Shown here in pieces: positions 16,821 to 25,222 of a stretch of 64,000 nt of DNA (the first letter of the stretch is position 1; the number at the start of each line of letters is the position of its first letter). The position numbers and the translations under genes are program-made. The notes beneath the pieces were generated by a model, which had not been told where the DNA came from, did no database searches, and was given only the letters and a program-made list of their open reading frames with translations. Source of the stretch: Sva-07 sp963728195 (lineage in GTDB: Bacteria; Actinomycetota; Acidimicrobiia; Acidimicrobiales; Ilumatobacteraceae); NCBI GenBank assembly GCA_963728195.1, contig CAVSIX010000011.1:62001-126000 (forward strand), written 5' to 3'.

Positions 16821-17831
16821 AGACGACCCCGTCACCGTCGACCGGCTCCGGACCGCGAGACGGTTCCGCCGGAACCTGTCGTCGCTGGTCGCACGGAGCA
16901 GGCGGACATCGCCGTAACGGACACCGCCGCGCTGACGGTGGTACACCGCGATCCAACTGCACAGGCCGCGCTCGAGCACCCACAGGGGGGCTGCGAAGCT
17001 GCACACCGCAGGGAAGTGGTCACGTGCCCCGTCGCACCGTCGCGCCCATTCGGCGGTGGCGATCGTGGCCCCGCAGAGGACGGCCAGGCTCCGTGCACCG
17101 GACACTGCGCCGATCGCCGTGCCGACGGGGAGCACCGACAGGGCCACCGCCATGCGATGCGGGCGTGCGAACTCGTCGTAGGCCTGTCGGGTGCGCTGGC
17201 CGAGGAAGTGCTGCGTCGTCGGTGGCAGCCGCCTGACGTACAGATCCGGTCTCCACGAGCACCGCCCGCCGCGTCGAGCGACCGACCGCACGAGCTCGAG
17301 ATTCTCGAACAGCACGTCAGGGTCGTAGCCGCCGTCGATGAACCGGCGCCGGACCGCCAGCGTCCCCGAGAAGTCGGGGCCGATCGCGCGGTTGAGCAGG
17401 ATCCGAGCGGTGTCCCAGCGCGTGTGCCAACGATGCGGCTCGAAGTAGTTCTGTGGCATGACGAGATCGGCATCGTCGAGTGCCTCGCAGACGGCGTGCA
17501 GCGACGAGTCGTCGTAGCGCACGTCGTCGTCGGCGATCACGACCATGTCGGTCGTGACGAGACGCAGCCCGCTCAGCACGCCGCACACCTTGCCGTTGGC
17601 TCCGCTGATGTCAGGCGCCGGCCGGACGTGCAACGCGAACGTCGACCACTCGTCGTGGACGGCGTCGAACACGTCGTCGGGCGAACCGTCGACCACGATG
17701 ACGGGCAGCAACGCCGACACGGTGCGGAGGTAGTGAGTGAGTTCCTCGTCGTGTGCGATCAACGAACGGATCGGCAGCAGGTACGTCGCATCCAGGCGTC
17801 GATCCTGACCAGCTCGCGCGTGGCGCTGCAT
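16638..17831 (-). CDS. family 2 glycosyltransferase
   Basis: 397 aa from ATG 17831. The GT-A fold shows a nucleotide-sugar Asp motif (VIADDDVRY), an acceptor-loop segment with FENLELVRSV, and two hydrophobic C-terminal stretches (VGTAIGAVSGARSLAVLCG and a second one), suggesting membrane association. The HRWHT region recalls ceramide-glucosyltransferase-like GT2/GT21 proteins. The conserved part ends near 16850; the last 60 codons are antisense to the patatin gene and may be mere read-through. A frameshift near the true stop would give the same picture. Confidence 0.75.
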   Translation of the reverse strand: MQRHARAGQDRRLDATYLLPIRSLIAHDEELTHYLRTVSALLPVIVVDGSPDDVFDAVHDEWSTFALHVRPAPDISGANGKVCGVLSGLRLVTTDMVVIADDDVRYDDSSLHAVCEALDDADLVMPQNYFEPHRWHTRWDTARILLNRAIGPDFSGTLAVRRRFIDGGYDPDVLFENLELVRSVARRGGRCSWRPDLYVRRLPPTTQHFLGQRTRQAYDEFARPHRMAVALSVLPVGTAIGAVSGARSLAVLCGATIATAEWARRCDGARDHFPAVCSFAAPLWVLERGLCSWIAVYHRQRGGVRYGDVRLLRATSDDRFRRNRLAVRSRSTVTGSSSGDAVRRCAAQDVGDRFVDLCGGAEERLPHDRRRSLAVQHVDAHGVDGVVVGTDELHRQP

Positions 17832-17963
17832 GCGTTGGCCGTGCTCCCGATTCGGCGCCCGTAAACCTCGACTCGTCGAGCCCGCTCGCGGGCCCCGCAC
17901 GCAGCGCTGCAGCCACCGATCGCCTGTGGTGCCGGGCGAAGGGTGCGACTACCATCGCGCGGC

Positions 17964-20370
17964 GTGCCGGGCGACGTTGGGCCTCCGACCGCACCAACCC
18001 TGCGGGCGCAGAAGCTCTGGTGGCACGTCGCAGCACTTGGCGTCGGGCTTCCCGTTGCAGCCGCGGTGCTGCTCGAGCTGGCGCCGGTGACCCTCGAGCT
18101 GAAGCCGGCGGTCGTGCTGCTGGTGTCGGTCCTGATCGCAGCACTGATCGGCCAACGCCGAGCCGGCGTCCTGGCGGGTCTGACGGCGATCGTGTTGGTG
18201 TGGGCGCAGTTCACCGAGCCGCGGTTCTCGTTCCGTATCGCCACCTGGCCGTTCGCCGGTGGCGTGCTCGTGTTCGCCGTCAGCGTGCTGTTGGTCATCT
18301 GGTTGACCGAGCGGGTGGAGGACGCGCGGCGGCGGGAACGACAGGAGAGAGCGCTCAGCGACGTGGTCATCGGCGAAGCGCCGATCGGCATGGCCCTGTT
18401 CGACCTCGACCTGCGCTACACGCGCGTGAACCGAGCCATGGCGGAAATGAACGGCGTGCCGGCCGACGACCACCTGGGGAAGCGCCTCGCCGACGTCGAC
18501 CCCGATTCGGCCGCTTCGACGCTCCACCTGCTCGAACAGGTCCGGCGCACCGGCGAACCGGTCACCGACGTGCTCGTGTCCCGCCCGGTCGGCGAGTCCG
18601 GTGTCGAACAGCACTGGTCGGCGAATTTCTATCCCGTCCACGACGACGAAGGCGACATCATCGGGGTCGGAGCGGTCGTGCAGGACGTGAGCGGCGCCAC
18701 CATCGCCGGTCGGCGGTCGGACCTTCTCGCAGCGCTCGCTCGTGAGCTCGCCGGTGCCGCGACGACCGACGACATCGCCGACGCCGTGTCGCAGTTCCTG
18801 GCGTCGGCGTTCCGGTCGCGGGTGATGATCGCCTTCGTCGCAGGGGACACGGTCGTCGTCCATCCGTCGTCGAGCGGGTACGAGAGCATCGGGCCCGTCA
18901 TCCCGCTGCTGCCGGGCCGTCCGTTGACCGACGTCGTCTTCGAGGGCAAACCGTACGCCGTTGCGACGCTCGCGGAATTCGCAGCCCGGTATCCGCGATG
19001 CCTCGAGATCATGACCGACCCGGGCGACGAGTCGAGCGTCTGGGTGCCGATCACCGATCCGTTCGACGACGGACGGGTCCTCGCCGTGTTCCGGCTTGGC
19101 TGGTCGGCGCCCCGTGAACTCAGCGAGTTCTCGCACCGGCTGCACGAGACGCTGGCATCGATCATCGCCTTGGCGATCAACCGCACGCAGTTGGCCGAAG
19201 CCCGAGACCGCGACCGGTTCCGAGCGGCACTCGACGCCATGCTCGATCAGGTCACCATCGCGCGCTCGATCCGTGACGCCGACGGAGCCATCGAGGACTT
19301 CGAGATCGAGTTCGTCAACCGAGCAAGCGAGGACGGAGCGGGACGACGCAGCGACGAGATGCAGGGCAGGCGGGTCAACGAGATCTACCCGAACTGGCGG
19401 GCGTCGGGCATGTTCGATCGATTCGTCGAACGTGGTGGAGACCGGGGTGCCGGTCAGCGAGGACCGCCTCGGTTACCACGACACCACTCACGATGGCAGG
19501 ACCATCGAAGGGTACTGGGGCCTGCGGGCGGCTCGTCTGGGCGACGGCTACATCGCCGCATCACGTGACGTGACGTCGGTCGTGCTGGCGGAACGCGAGG
19601 CACAGCGCACAGCGGTACTGGCCGAGCAGCATCGTGTGGCGGTCGACCTGCTGCAACGTGCGGCCCTGCCGGTGCGCCTGCCGCGCGGGCGTCGCTTCGA
19701 CGTCGGGGCCGATCATCGCCCGGCGGCCGGCGGGCAACCGGTCGGCGGGGACTGGTACGACAGTTTCGAACTGGATCACGATCGGATCGCCCTGGTGATC
19801 GCCGACGTCGCCGGACACGGCCCGGAGGCGGCCGCACTGATGCTGCAGGCCCGCAACATCACTCGTGCGGTCGCCCTCGACGGCGGTACGCCCGGCGACG
19901 TGCTGAGCAAGGTCAACCGGGTGCTCATGCGAGCGGCCCCGGTGTCGTCGCCGTTCATCACGTGCCTGTATGCGGTGGTCGACCTTGCAGCGTCGCAGCT
20001 CACCTGGGCGCGAGCCGGTCATCTCGACCCCTTGATCAGCCGGGCCGACGGCTCGGTCGTGCTCGAAGGCAGTGCGTCGGACGTGCCGCTCGGTGTCCGG
20101 CCCGACGCGGCGTACCGCACCGTCGACACGGCGTTCGAGCCAGGCGACTCGGTCGTGATCTTCACCGACGGCCTCGTCGAACGTCGTACCGAATGCATCG
20201 ACGTCGGCCTGGAGCGGCTCCGTCAGCTCGTCGAGCACTCACCACCACGCTCGCCACAGGAGATGGTCGAATACCTGATCGCGACCATCGACGAGCCGAC
20301 CGACGACATCGCGGTGATCTGCCTGCAGCGGACGTGCCCGGAGCACGGCGCTGCCGGCGACGTCGAGTGA
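17964..20370 (+). pseudogene. membrane PAS-GAF-PAS-PP2C phosphatase, interrupted by a frameshift
   Basis: Start at GTG 17964, eight bases after TACCAT (leaderless pattern); GTG 17943 is an alternative. Four TM helices (about 15-115), PAS (about 140-255), GAF (about 260-400) and a second PAS (about 410-510). The frame then fails near 19430. The next frame carries VVETGVPVSEDRLGYH and a PP2C domain to 20370 with GGDWYDSFEL, ADVAGHGPEAA, FTDGLVERR and DDIAVICL. Total length is 3n+1, so one extra base near 19430 explains it. An intact product of about 801 aa would be a multi-sensor RsbU-type phosphatase. No decay is seen elsewhere, which points to a sequencing indel or a very recent mutation. Confidence 0.82.
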
Positions 20371-20395
20371 TCCGGCCGGTTCCCGAGCGAGTGGA

Positions 20396-21028
20396 TCAGT
20401 CGGTCGGGCAGTTGCGGTCGGCCGACACGTCGAACTCCGGCACCGGTCGCTGTGCTGCTTCGGCGGCCGTCTCGGCGGCGCCGTTGTCGTTGATGTCGTC
20501 GATCAGCCAGTCCATCTCGAGGATCTCGCGACGTTGGGCCTCGCTGATGCCGACGGCGAGTCGGCAGACCCGGACGTCGTCGTTGTGGAATCGCTCCGAG
20601 CGGGTGATCGCAAGGGAATGGTGGGGGATCATGGCTCGCATGAAGCCGACGTCACCGACCGTTGCCTGGGTTCGGTCGAGTGCGATGCCTCCACCGAACA
20701 GGACCAGGCTGGCCACGACGATGACGATGTTGCCGGTGACGCTTCGGTACATGTGCAACATCCATGCCAGCATCACCAGGCCCATCACGCCGCCCATCGA
20801 CAGCGCCATGAAGACACGGCTCTGACTGAAGCGCACGTGGCTCAGCTCCCAGGATCCGAGAAACATCACCCAGTACATCAACACCATCGAGGTGAGGATC
20901 ATCGCACCGAAGCGCACGTACATCGGCCACTGCGTCCCGCCGCCGTTGTTGCTGTCGCTCTGGTCGTGGTCGTGGTCGTGCCGGGATCGTTCGGTGTCCG
21001 TCGTGACATCGTTGGTCGTGTCGGTCAT
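20396..21028 (-). CDS. DUF305 membrane protein
   Basis: 210 aa from ATG 21028 (ATG 21046 also in frame). A cytosolic His/Asp-rich start (HDHDHDQ), then three or four TM helices, then a DUF305 segment with FMRAMIPHHSLAITRSE. DUF305 proteins are ferritin-like, often copper-associated, with the MxxHHxxA signature; the His-rich tail also suggests metal binding. The C-terminus lies beyond the last helix and ends with NCPTD. It converges with the PP2C gene, with 25 bp between stops. Confidence 0.85.
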   Translation of the reverse strand: MTDTTNDVTTDTERSRHDHDHDQSDSNNGGGTQWPMYVRFGAMILTSMVLMYWVMFLGSWELSHVRFSQSRVFMALSMGGVMGLVMLAWMLHMYRSVTGNIVIVVASLVLFGGGIALDRTQATVGDVGFMRAMIPHHSLAITRSERFHNDDVRVCRLAVGISEAQRREILEMDWLIDDINDNGAAETAAEAAQRPVPEFDVSADRNCPTD

Positions 21029-21071
21029 GACGTTGCCGTACCCCAATGAGGCGTCGGATATGTCAACTCAC

Positions 21072-21172
21072 CGATGAGCGAACCGACCCGATGGCGGCGT
21101 TTCGCTCATCGCGCCGGGTGGAGCCGCCCCTGCGATGAGCGAACGGACCGGATGTCGGCGGTTCGCTCATCG
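21072..21172 (-). repeat. 40-bp palindromic element, two copies (61-bp period)
   Basis: Cores at 21072-21111 and 21133-21172 with the same CGATGAGCGAA / TTCGCTCATCG arms (the first copy has one extra T at the inner edge of the right arm). The 18-bp centres match the minus-strand form of the other loci and are the most diverged of the nine copies. The 21-bp spacer is different from the other loci. It sits between two minus-strand genes. Confidence 0.88.
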
Positions 21173-21194
21173 CACGGGGCGCCGCACCGTGATG

Positions 21195-21827
21195 TCAGCG
21201 GGTGCGCTTGGGTCGCACCACGTCGACGTAGGCGTCGTCGCGCGGCCACATCTTGGCGCCGACGGCACCGCCCGCTGCCGCAGCGACGAGCCCCAGCGTG
21301 AGCGCGATGAGCGCGGCGCCTGCTGCATCTTCGGCGTCGTTGTTGGCCTGGTCGAGGTTGACGTCCTCGAGTGAGAAGTCGTTGAAGACGTCGGTGGTGT
21401 CGAGGCCGCCGAGTGCGAGTCCGCTTCCCACCGCAGAGAACGCGATGATCGCGACCATCGCGGCGAACCACATCACGATGCCGTGCAGAACCCCGTCGTC
21501 GACGCCCTGCCACATCGCGGTTGCACCTGTCGTCACTCCACCGATGAAGAAGGCGATCAGCGCGGCGATGCCCGAGGCAACGGCGTCGTCGCCCGCTGCA
21601 CCGCCGAGTTCGACGATGCCGGTGGTGACGAGCGCGAGCTGCAAGAAGATGTACGAACCGACGGCGGTGACGAAGCCGGCCCAGACCGGTCCCCAGCGCA
21701 CCCGGTCGCGGCGAACGGTCTCCGCTTCGTTGTGGATCCCGATCCGCTCGTGTTCGAGCCGGTCGTCGTCGCCCGGATTCACCGCCCTCGCACCTGCTGG
21801 ACGTGATTCTCGATAGTCGGTCATCAA
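21195..21827 (-). CDS. four-helix membrane protein of unknown function
   Basis: 210 aa from ATG 21827. A charged N-terminus of about 45 residues, then TM segments (WGPVWAGFVTAVGSYIFLQL, GIAALIAFFIGGVTTGA, IVMWFAAMVAIIAFSAVGSG, ALIALTLGLVAAAAGG) and an acidic loop between helices 3 and 4. It resembles actinobacterial multi-helix proteins with a Gly/Ala-rich core, but I do not recognise a named family. It lies 37 bp behind a GTTT-N16-GGGTAG promoter, which suggests stress control. Confidence 0.72.
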   Translation of the reverse strand: MMTDYRESRPAGARAVNPGDDDRLEHERIGIHNEAETVRRDRVRWGPVWAGFVTAVGSYIFLQLALVTTGIVELGGAAGDDAVASGIAALIAFFIGGVTTGATAMWQGVDDGVLHGIVMWFAAMVAIIAFSAVGSGLALGGLDTTDVFNDFSLEDVNLDQANNDAEDAAGAALIALTLGLVAAAAGGAVGAKMWPRDDAYVDVVRPKRTR

Positions 21828-21863
21828 ACCTCTCCTGTCGTCATCGTGTCCCGCTCGGTACCG

Positions 21864-21889
21864 CTACCCCGTCGCAGCCGCCGGCAAAC
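21864..21889 (-). promoter_or_regulatory. putative sigma-B/F-type promoter
   Basis: On the minus strand: GTTT (21889-21886), a 16-bp spacer, GGGTAG (21869-21864), ending 36 bp before ATG 21827. A perfect -35 and a -10 with a final G. Confidence 0.6.
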
Positions 21890-21973
21890 CCCCTGCGCAC
21901 CGGTCGGTTGCGCCACACAGCCGACGCGCCCGCTGGACGCGCGCTGAACCGGCGCACTGCACCGAACTTCGCC

Positions 21974-23440
21974 TCAGGTGATCGTGACCTGGGCGGAGCG
22001 CAGGTCGACGGCGGCGGTGAACGTCGAGGCCGGCGACGACCAGCGCACGGCGAGGACGTGATCGGCGGAGTCGAGCAGTTCGAAGTCGCCGCCGAACGCA
22101 GGCTCGGTCGACCGCCAGCGCAGCAGGTCGACGAGGCGGCGCACCACCGGTTGCTCGAGCGCCTCGCGAACCTCGGCGGGGGAGTAGCGGTGACGGTTGA
22201 CGTCACGGCCGACGCCGGTCGCAGCGAGCAGGTCCATGTCGTTGGCGCCGGCGAGCAGGCCGACGTAGTAGATCTGTGGGATACCTGGAAGGAGCAGTTG
22301 GATCGTGCGCGCCGCCAGATAGCGGGCGTCGTCGCGGCCGAGGGCGTCGTAGAAGGTGCAGTTCACCTGGTAGAGGTCGACGTTCGAGGCGGCGGCACCG
22401 GTGGCGGCCCGGCTGGTGCCACCGGAGTGGTCGTGGATCGATTCGACGAGGTCGTGGATCTGCTCGGGCGGCAGGAGCCCGGTTCGGCTCGGATCGCGAG
22501 CATCGATGCCGACGTCGACGATGCCGATGCCGTCGTGGGTGTCGAGCACGTTGACGGCGTTCGCGGGACGCAACGACACCCAACGCTTCAGCGCCGAGGC
22601 GTCGCCGCGGTACAGCGCGTCGAGCGTCAGCGGTGGCAGGGCGAAGTCGTAGACGAGGTCGACACGCCGGGCGATCGCCACCTGGTCCAGGTGATGACCG
22701 TGGATCTCGACCAGCACCTTCATGTCGCGCTCGTGACATGCAGCCGCCAGCCGGTCGATGAACTCGAACGTCTCGGGCAGCATGAAGCACGACGTGCCGG
22801 CGCGTTTGATCGCGTAGCCGATCGCGTCGAGTCGCACGAGGGTGACGCCGCCGCGCTGGAAGCGGTCGAGGATGTCGACGAGGTAGCGCCATCCGAGTTC
22901 GTGCTCGACGTCGATGTCGATCTGGCTGTCGGTGAACGTCGTCCAGACCAGCTTGGCAGAGCCGTCGGCGAACGTGAACGACGTGAACGGCGACGTCGGT
23001 CGCGGACGGTGGATCGCTGCCACCTCTGCGCCGGTGGGCGTGCGTCCGAAGACACGGTCGGGTGTGAGGAACAGCGGCGCATGCGCCGAGGCATCGCCGG
23101 CGGCGAGCCAGTCGACGAATGCGGCCGACTCGGCCGACATGTGGTTCACGATCAGGTCGGCCATGACCTCGTGGTCGGCCGCCAGCGCCGCGACGTCGTC
23201 CCACGTTCCGAGACGTGGATCGACTGCGGTGTGGTCGATCGGGTCGAACCCGGCGTCGGCACCGTCGATCGGCACGAAGAACGGCAGCAGGTGGACGCCA
23301 CCGAACACGCCGCCCAGTTCACCGTCGAGCAGGTTGCCCAACCCGACGAGATCCCCCGCCAACCGATCGACGTAGGCGATCAGGTGCGGCGCAGTGGACG
23401 GGCTCACCTCGACAGATGACGTCGCCGGTCGACCAGGCAT
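21974..23440 (-). CDS. gtfA: sucrose phosphorylase (GH13)
   Basis: 488 aa from ATG 23440. Conserved GH13 regions of sucrose phosphorylases: GGVHLLPFFVP, DLIVNHMS, VRLDAIGYAIKRAGTSCFM (nucleophile Asp), LVEIHGHH (acid Glu) and LDTHDGIGI (transition-state Asp). It converts sucrose and phosphate to alpha-glucose-1-phosphate and fructose, or acts on a glycosyl-glycerate-like analogue. No signal peptide, so cytosolic. Its start overlaps the stop of an ArsR-family gene by one base. No sugar transporter or fructokinase is nearby. Confidence 0.88.
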   Translation of the reverse strand: MPGRPATSSVEVSPSTAPHLIAYVDRLAGDLVGLGNLLDGELGGVFGGVHLLPFFVPIDGADAGFDPIDHTAVDPRLGTWDDVAALAADHEVMADLIVNHMSAESAAFVDWLAAGDASAHAPLFLTPDRVFGRTPTGAEVAAIHRPRPTSPFTSFTFADGSAKLVWTTFTDSQIDIDVEHELGWRYLVDILDRFQRGGVTLVRLDAIGYAIKRAGTSCFMLPETFEFIDRLAAACHERDMKVLVEIHGHHLDQVAIARRVDLVYDFALPPLTLDALYRGDASALKRWVSLRPANAVNVLDTHDGIGIVDVGIDARDPSRTGLLPPEQIHDLVESIHDHSGGTSRAATGAAASNVDLYQVNCTFYDALGRDDARYLAARTIQLLLPGIPQIYYVGLLAGANDMDLLAATGVGRDVNRHRYSPAEVREALEQPVVRRLVDLLRWRSTEPAFGGDFELLDSADHVLAVRWSSPASTFTAAVDLRSAQVTIT

Positions 23441-23778
23441 CAGAGTGCGGCGACGCCGGCACGCAACAAGGCGAGACCGTCCGGGTTGACGCAGTAGCGG
23501 CTACGTGGTCCGTCGAACTCGCCCTGGATCAGTCCCGCCTCGCGCAGTACCCGGAGGTGCTCGGACACGGTCGACTGGGCCAGCGGCAGTTCGGCGACGA
23601 CATCTCCGGTGGCGCAGGTGTCGCGATGGCTGAGCAGGCGCAGAATCGCAAGGCGAGCCGGGTGAGCGATCGCCCTGGCCATCGTGGCGAGCGCTTCGTC
23701 GTCGGGCACCGTGCCGTCGAGGGCGACCGTCGAGACCGCACCGCCGCTATCGGGCTCGGCTGCAGGTTGAATCGCCAT
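23440..23778 (-). CDS. ArsR-family repressor
   Basis: 112 aa from ATG 23778; the open frame continues to 23892 but that part crosses the operator. Winged helix: MARAIAHPARLAILRLLSHRD, VVAELPLAQSTVSEHLRVLREAGLI, SRYCVNPDGL. One Cys in TCATGDVV and one in SRYCV could ligate arsenite in the ArsR manner. It is divergent from the ArsP-like permease and is translationally coupled (TGATG) to sucrose phosphorylase. Confidence 0.86.
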   Translation of the reverse strand: MAIQPAAEPDSGGAVSTVALDGTVPDDEALATMARAIAHPARLAILRLLSHRDTCATGDVVAELPLAQSTVSEHLRVLREAGLIQGEFDGPRSRYCVNPDGLALLRAGVAAL

Positions 23779-23855
23779 TCGACGATGAACGATAGTCCGC
23801 GGTGCGGCGCCGAACATGCGACGAAAGTCCATTCCCAGATGCACATCCATCGTAT

Positions 23856-23871
23856 ATCGTCGATGGACGAT
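23856..23871. promoter_or_regulatory. perfect 6-4-6 palindrome, putative ArsR operator
   Basis: ATCGTC-GATG-GACGAT in the divergent gap between the ArsR gene and the permease, next to TATATC (23853-23858), which could be the -10 of the permease. A related half-site (GACGATGAACGAT) lies at 23781-23793 beside the ArsR start. Confidence 0.5.
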
Positions 23872-23895
23872 GGAGGCCGGGCGACCGGACACGAC

Positions 23896-24945
23896 ATGAC
23901 GACCACACTTCCAGCCACGACATCGCCGTCAACGGCCTGGCGTCGATGGTCGACGATCGTGGCTGCCGCCGCAGTCTGGTCGGTGCTCTACCACTACAAC
24001 CGGCGGTTGTGGAACTGGGTGGTCTTCGACGTCGCCGGGCTCGATCCCGCGTCGCACTGGGGCGAAGCGGTCCACTTCTTCTTCTACGACGTGAGCAAGA
24101 TCGTCCTGCTCCTGTCCGGCGTGATCTTCGCGGTGACGGTCGTGCGCAGCTTCATGTCGGTCGAGCGCACACGGGCGCTGCTCGGTGGCCGACGGGAGGG
24201 CGTCGGCAATGTCGCAGCCGCCGGCCTCGGCGTGATCACGCCGTTCTGCTCGTGCTCGGCGGTGCCGGTGTTCATGGGATTCGTCGCGGCGGGCGTGCCA
24301 CTCGGCGTCACGATGAGCTTTCTCATCGCGTCGCCGATGGTCAACGAGGTGGCGATCGTGTTGCTGTTCGGGATGTTCGGTTGGGAGATCACTGCGATGT
24401 ACGTCGCACTCGGTCTCACCATCGCGGTCGTCGCCGGCTTCGTGCTGGGCCGCATGAAGCTCGAGCGCTGGGTCGAGCCGTTCGTCTTCGAGACGAAGCT
24501 TCGCGGCAAGCAGATCGATGCGTCGACCGGGCTGTCGTGGGACGACCGGTTCCAGATGGCCGGCGACGAAGTCGTGTCGATCCTGCGCAAGATCTGGCCG
24601 TATCTGCTCGTCGGTATCGGCGTCGGCGCCGTCATCCACGGCTGGGCGCCGGAGGCTTGGTTCGCCGATCATGCGACCGGCGCACTCGGTGTTCCGATCG
24701 CCGTCGGCCTCGGCATTCCGCTCTACTCGAACGCCGCCGGGGTGATGCCGCTCGTCGAAGTGCTCCACGACAAGGGCGTCCCCATGGGCACGCTGCTCGC
24801 GTTCATGATGAGCGTCGTCGCGCTTTCGCTCCCCGAGATGATCTTGCTGCGCCGAGTGCTGAAGCCGAAGCTGATCGCGACCTACATCGGCGTCGTCGCC
24901 ACTGGGATCCTCGTCACCGGCCTCGCCTTCAACCTCGTCATCTGA
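23896..24945 (+). CDS. ArsP-like permease (COG0701 / DUF318)
   Basis: 349 aa from ATG 23896; ATG 23863 is an in-frame alternative close to a -10-like TATATC. About eight TM helices. The signature GVITPFCSCSAVPVFMGF carries the paired Cys of ArsP/COG0701 permeases, which export organoarsenicals or related thiol-reactive compounds. GIPLYSNAAGVMPLVE repeats the family's second half-motif. It is divergent from an ArsR gene and followed 40 bp later by a mini-thioredoxin, the standard arsR-arsP-trx context. The substrate is inferred. Confidence 0.87.
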   Translation: MTTTLPATTSPSTAWRRWSTIVAAAAVWSVLYHYNRRLWNWVVFDVAGLDPASHWGEAVHFFFYDVSKIVLLLSGVIFAVTVVRSFMSVERTRALLGGRREGVGNVAAAGLGVITPFCSCSAVPVFMGFVAAGVPLGVTMSFLIASPMVNEVAIVLLFGMFGWEITAMYVALGLTIAVVAGFVLGRMKLERWVEPFVFETKLRGKQIDASTGLSWDDRFQMAGDEVVSILRKIWPYLLVGIGVGAVIHGWAPEAWFADHATGALGVPIAVGLGIPLYSNAAGVMPLVEVLHDKGVPMGTLLAFMMSVVALSLPEMILLRRVLKPKLIATYIGVVATGILVTGLAFNLVI

Positions 24946-24985
24946 CACACGTTCGCCCACGAAGACCGAACTCGAAAGGACCACC

Positions 24986-25222
24986 ATGGACATCAAGATC
25001 CTCGGTTCCGGATGCGCCAATTGTCAGAAACTCGAGACCGTCACACGAGCGGCGCTGGACGAACTCGGACTCACCGCCGAGATCGACAAGATCACCGAAC
25101 CCGGCGAGATCGTCTCGTGGGGTGTCATGTCGACGCCGGCCCTCGTGATCGACGACGCCGTCGTCGTCTCGGGGCGGGTTCCCCCGCTCGATCAGCTCAA
25201 GCTGTTGCTCGCACCGAACTGA
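24986..25222 (+). CDS. mini-thioredoxin (MTH895/TM0996 type)
   Basis: 78 aa from ATG 24986, with AAAGGACC upstream. Redox motif CANC in GSGCANCQKLE and cis-Pro in MSTPALVID. This is the small thioredoxin-like family that often accompanies COG0701 permeases and arsenic genes, probably keeping the permease Cys or a substrate reduced. The stop codon abuts the stop of the HerA gene on the other strand (TGATCA at 25220-25225), leaving no room for a terminator between them. Confidence 0.88.
   Translation: MDIKILGSGCANCQKLETVTRAALDELGLTAEIDKITEPGEIVSWGVMSTPALVIDDAVVVSGRVPPLDQLKLLLAPN

Noticed and set aside
21038..21043. Stress-type promoter for the DUF305 gene
   Set aside because: GGGTAC is 9 bp before the start but no GNNT at the right distance; a TTGACA lies 17 bp upstream, a mixed signal I do not call.
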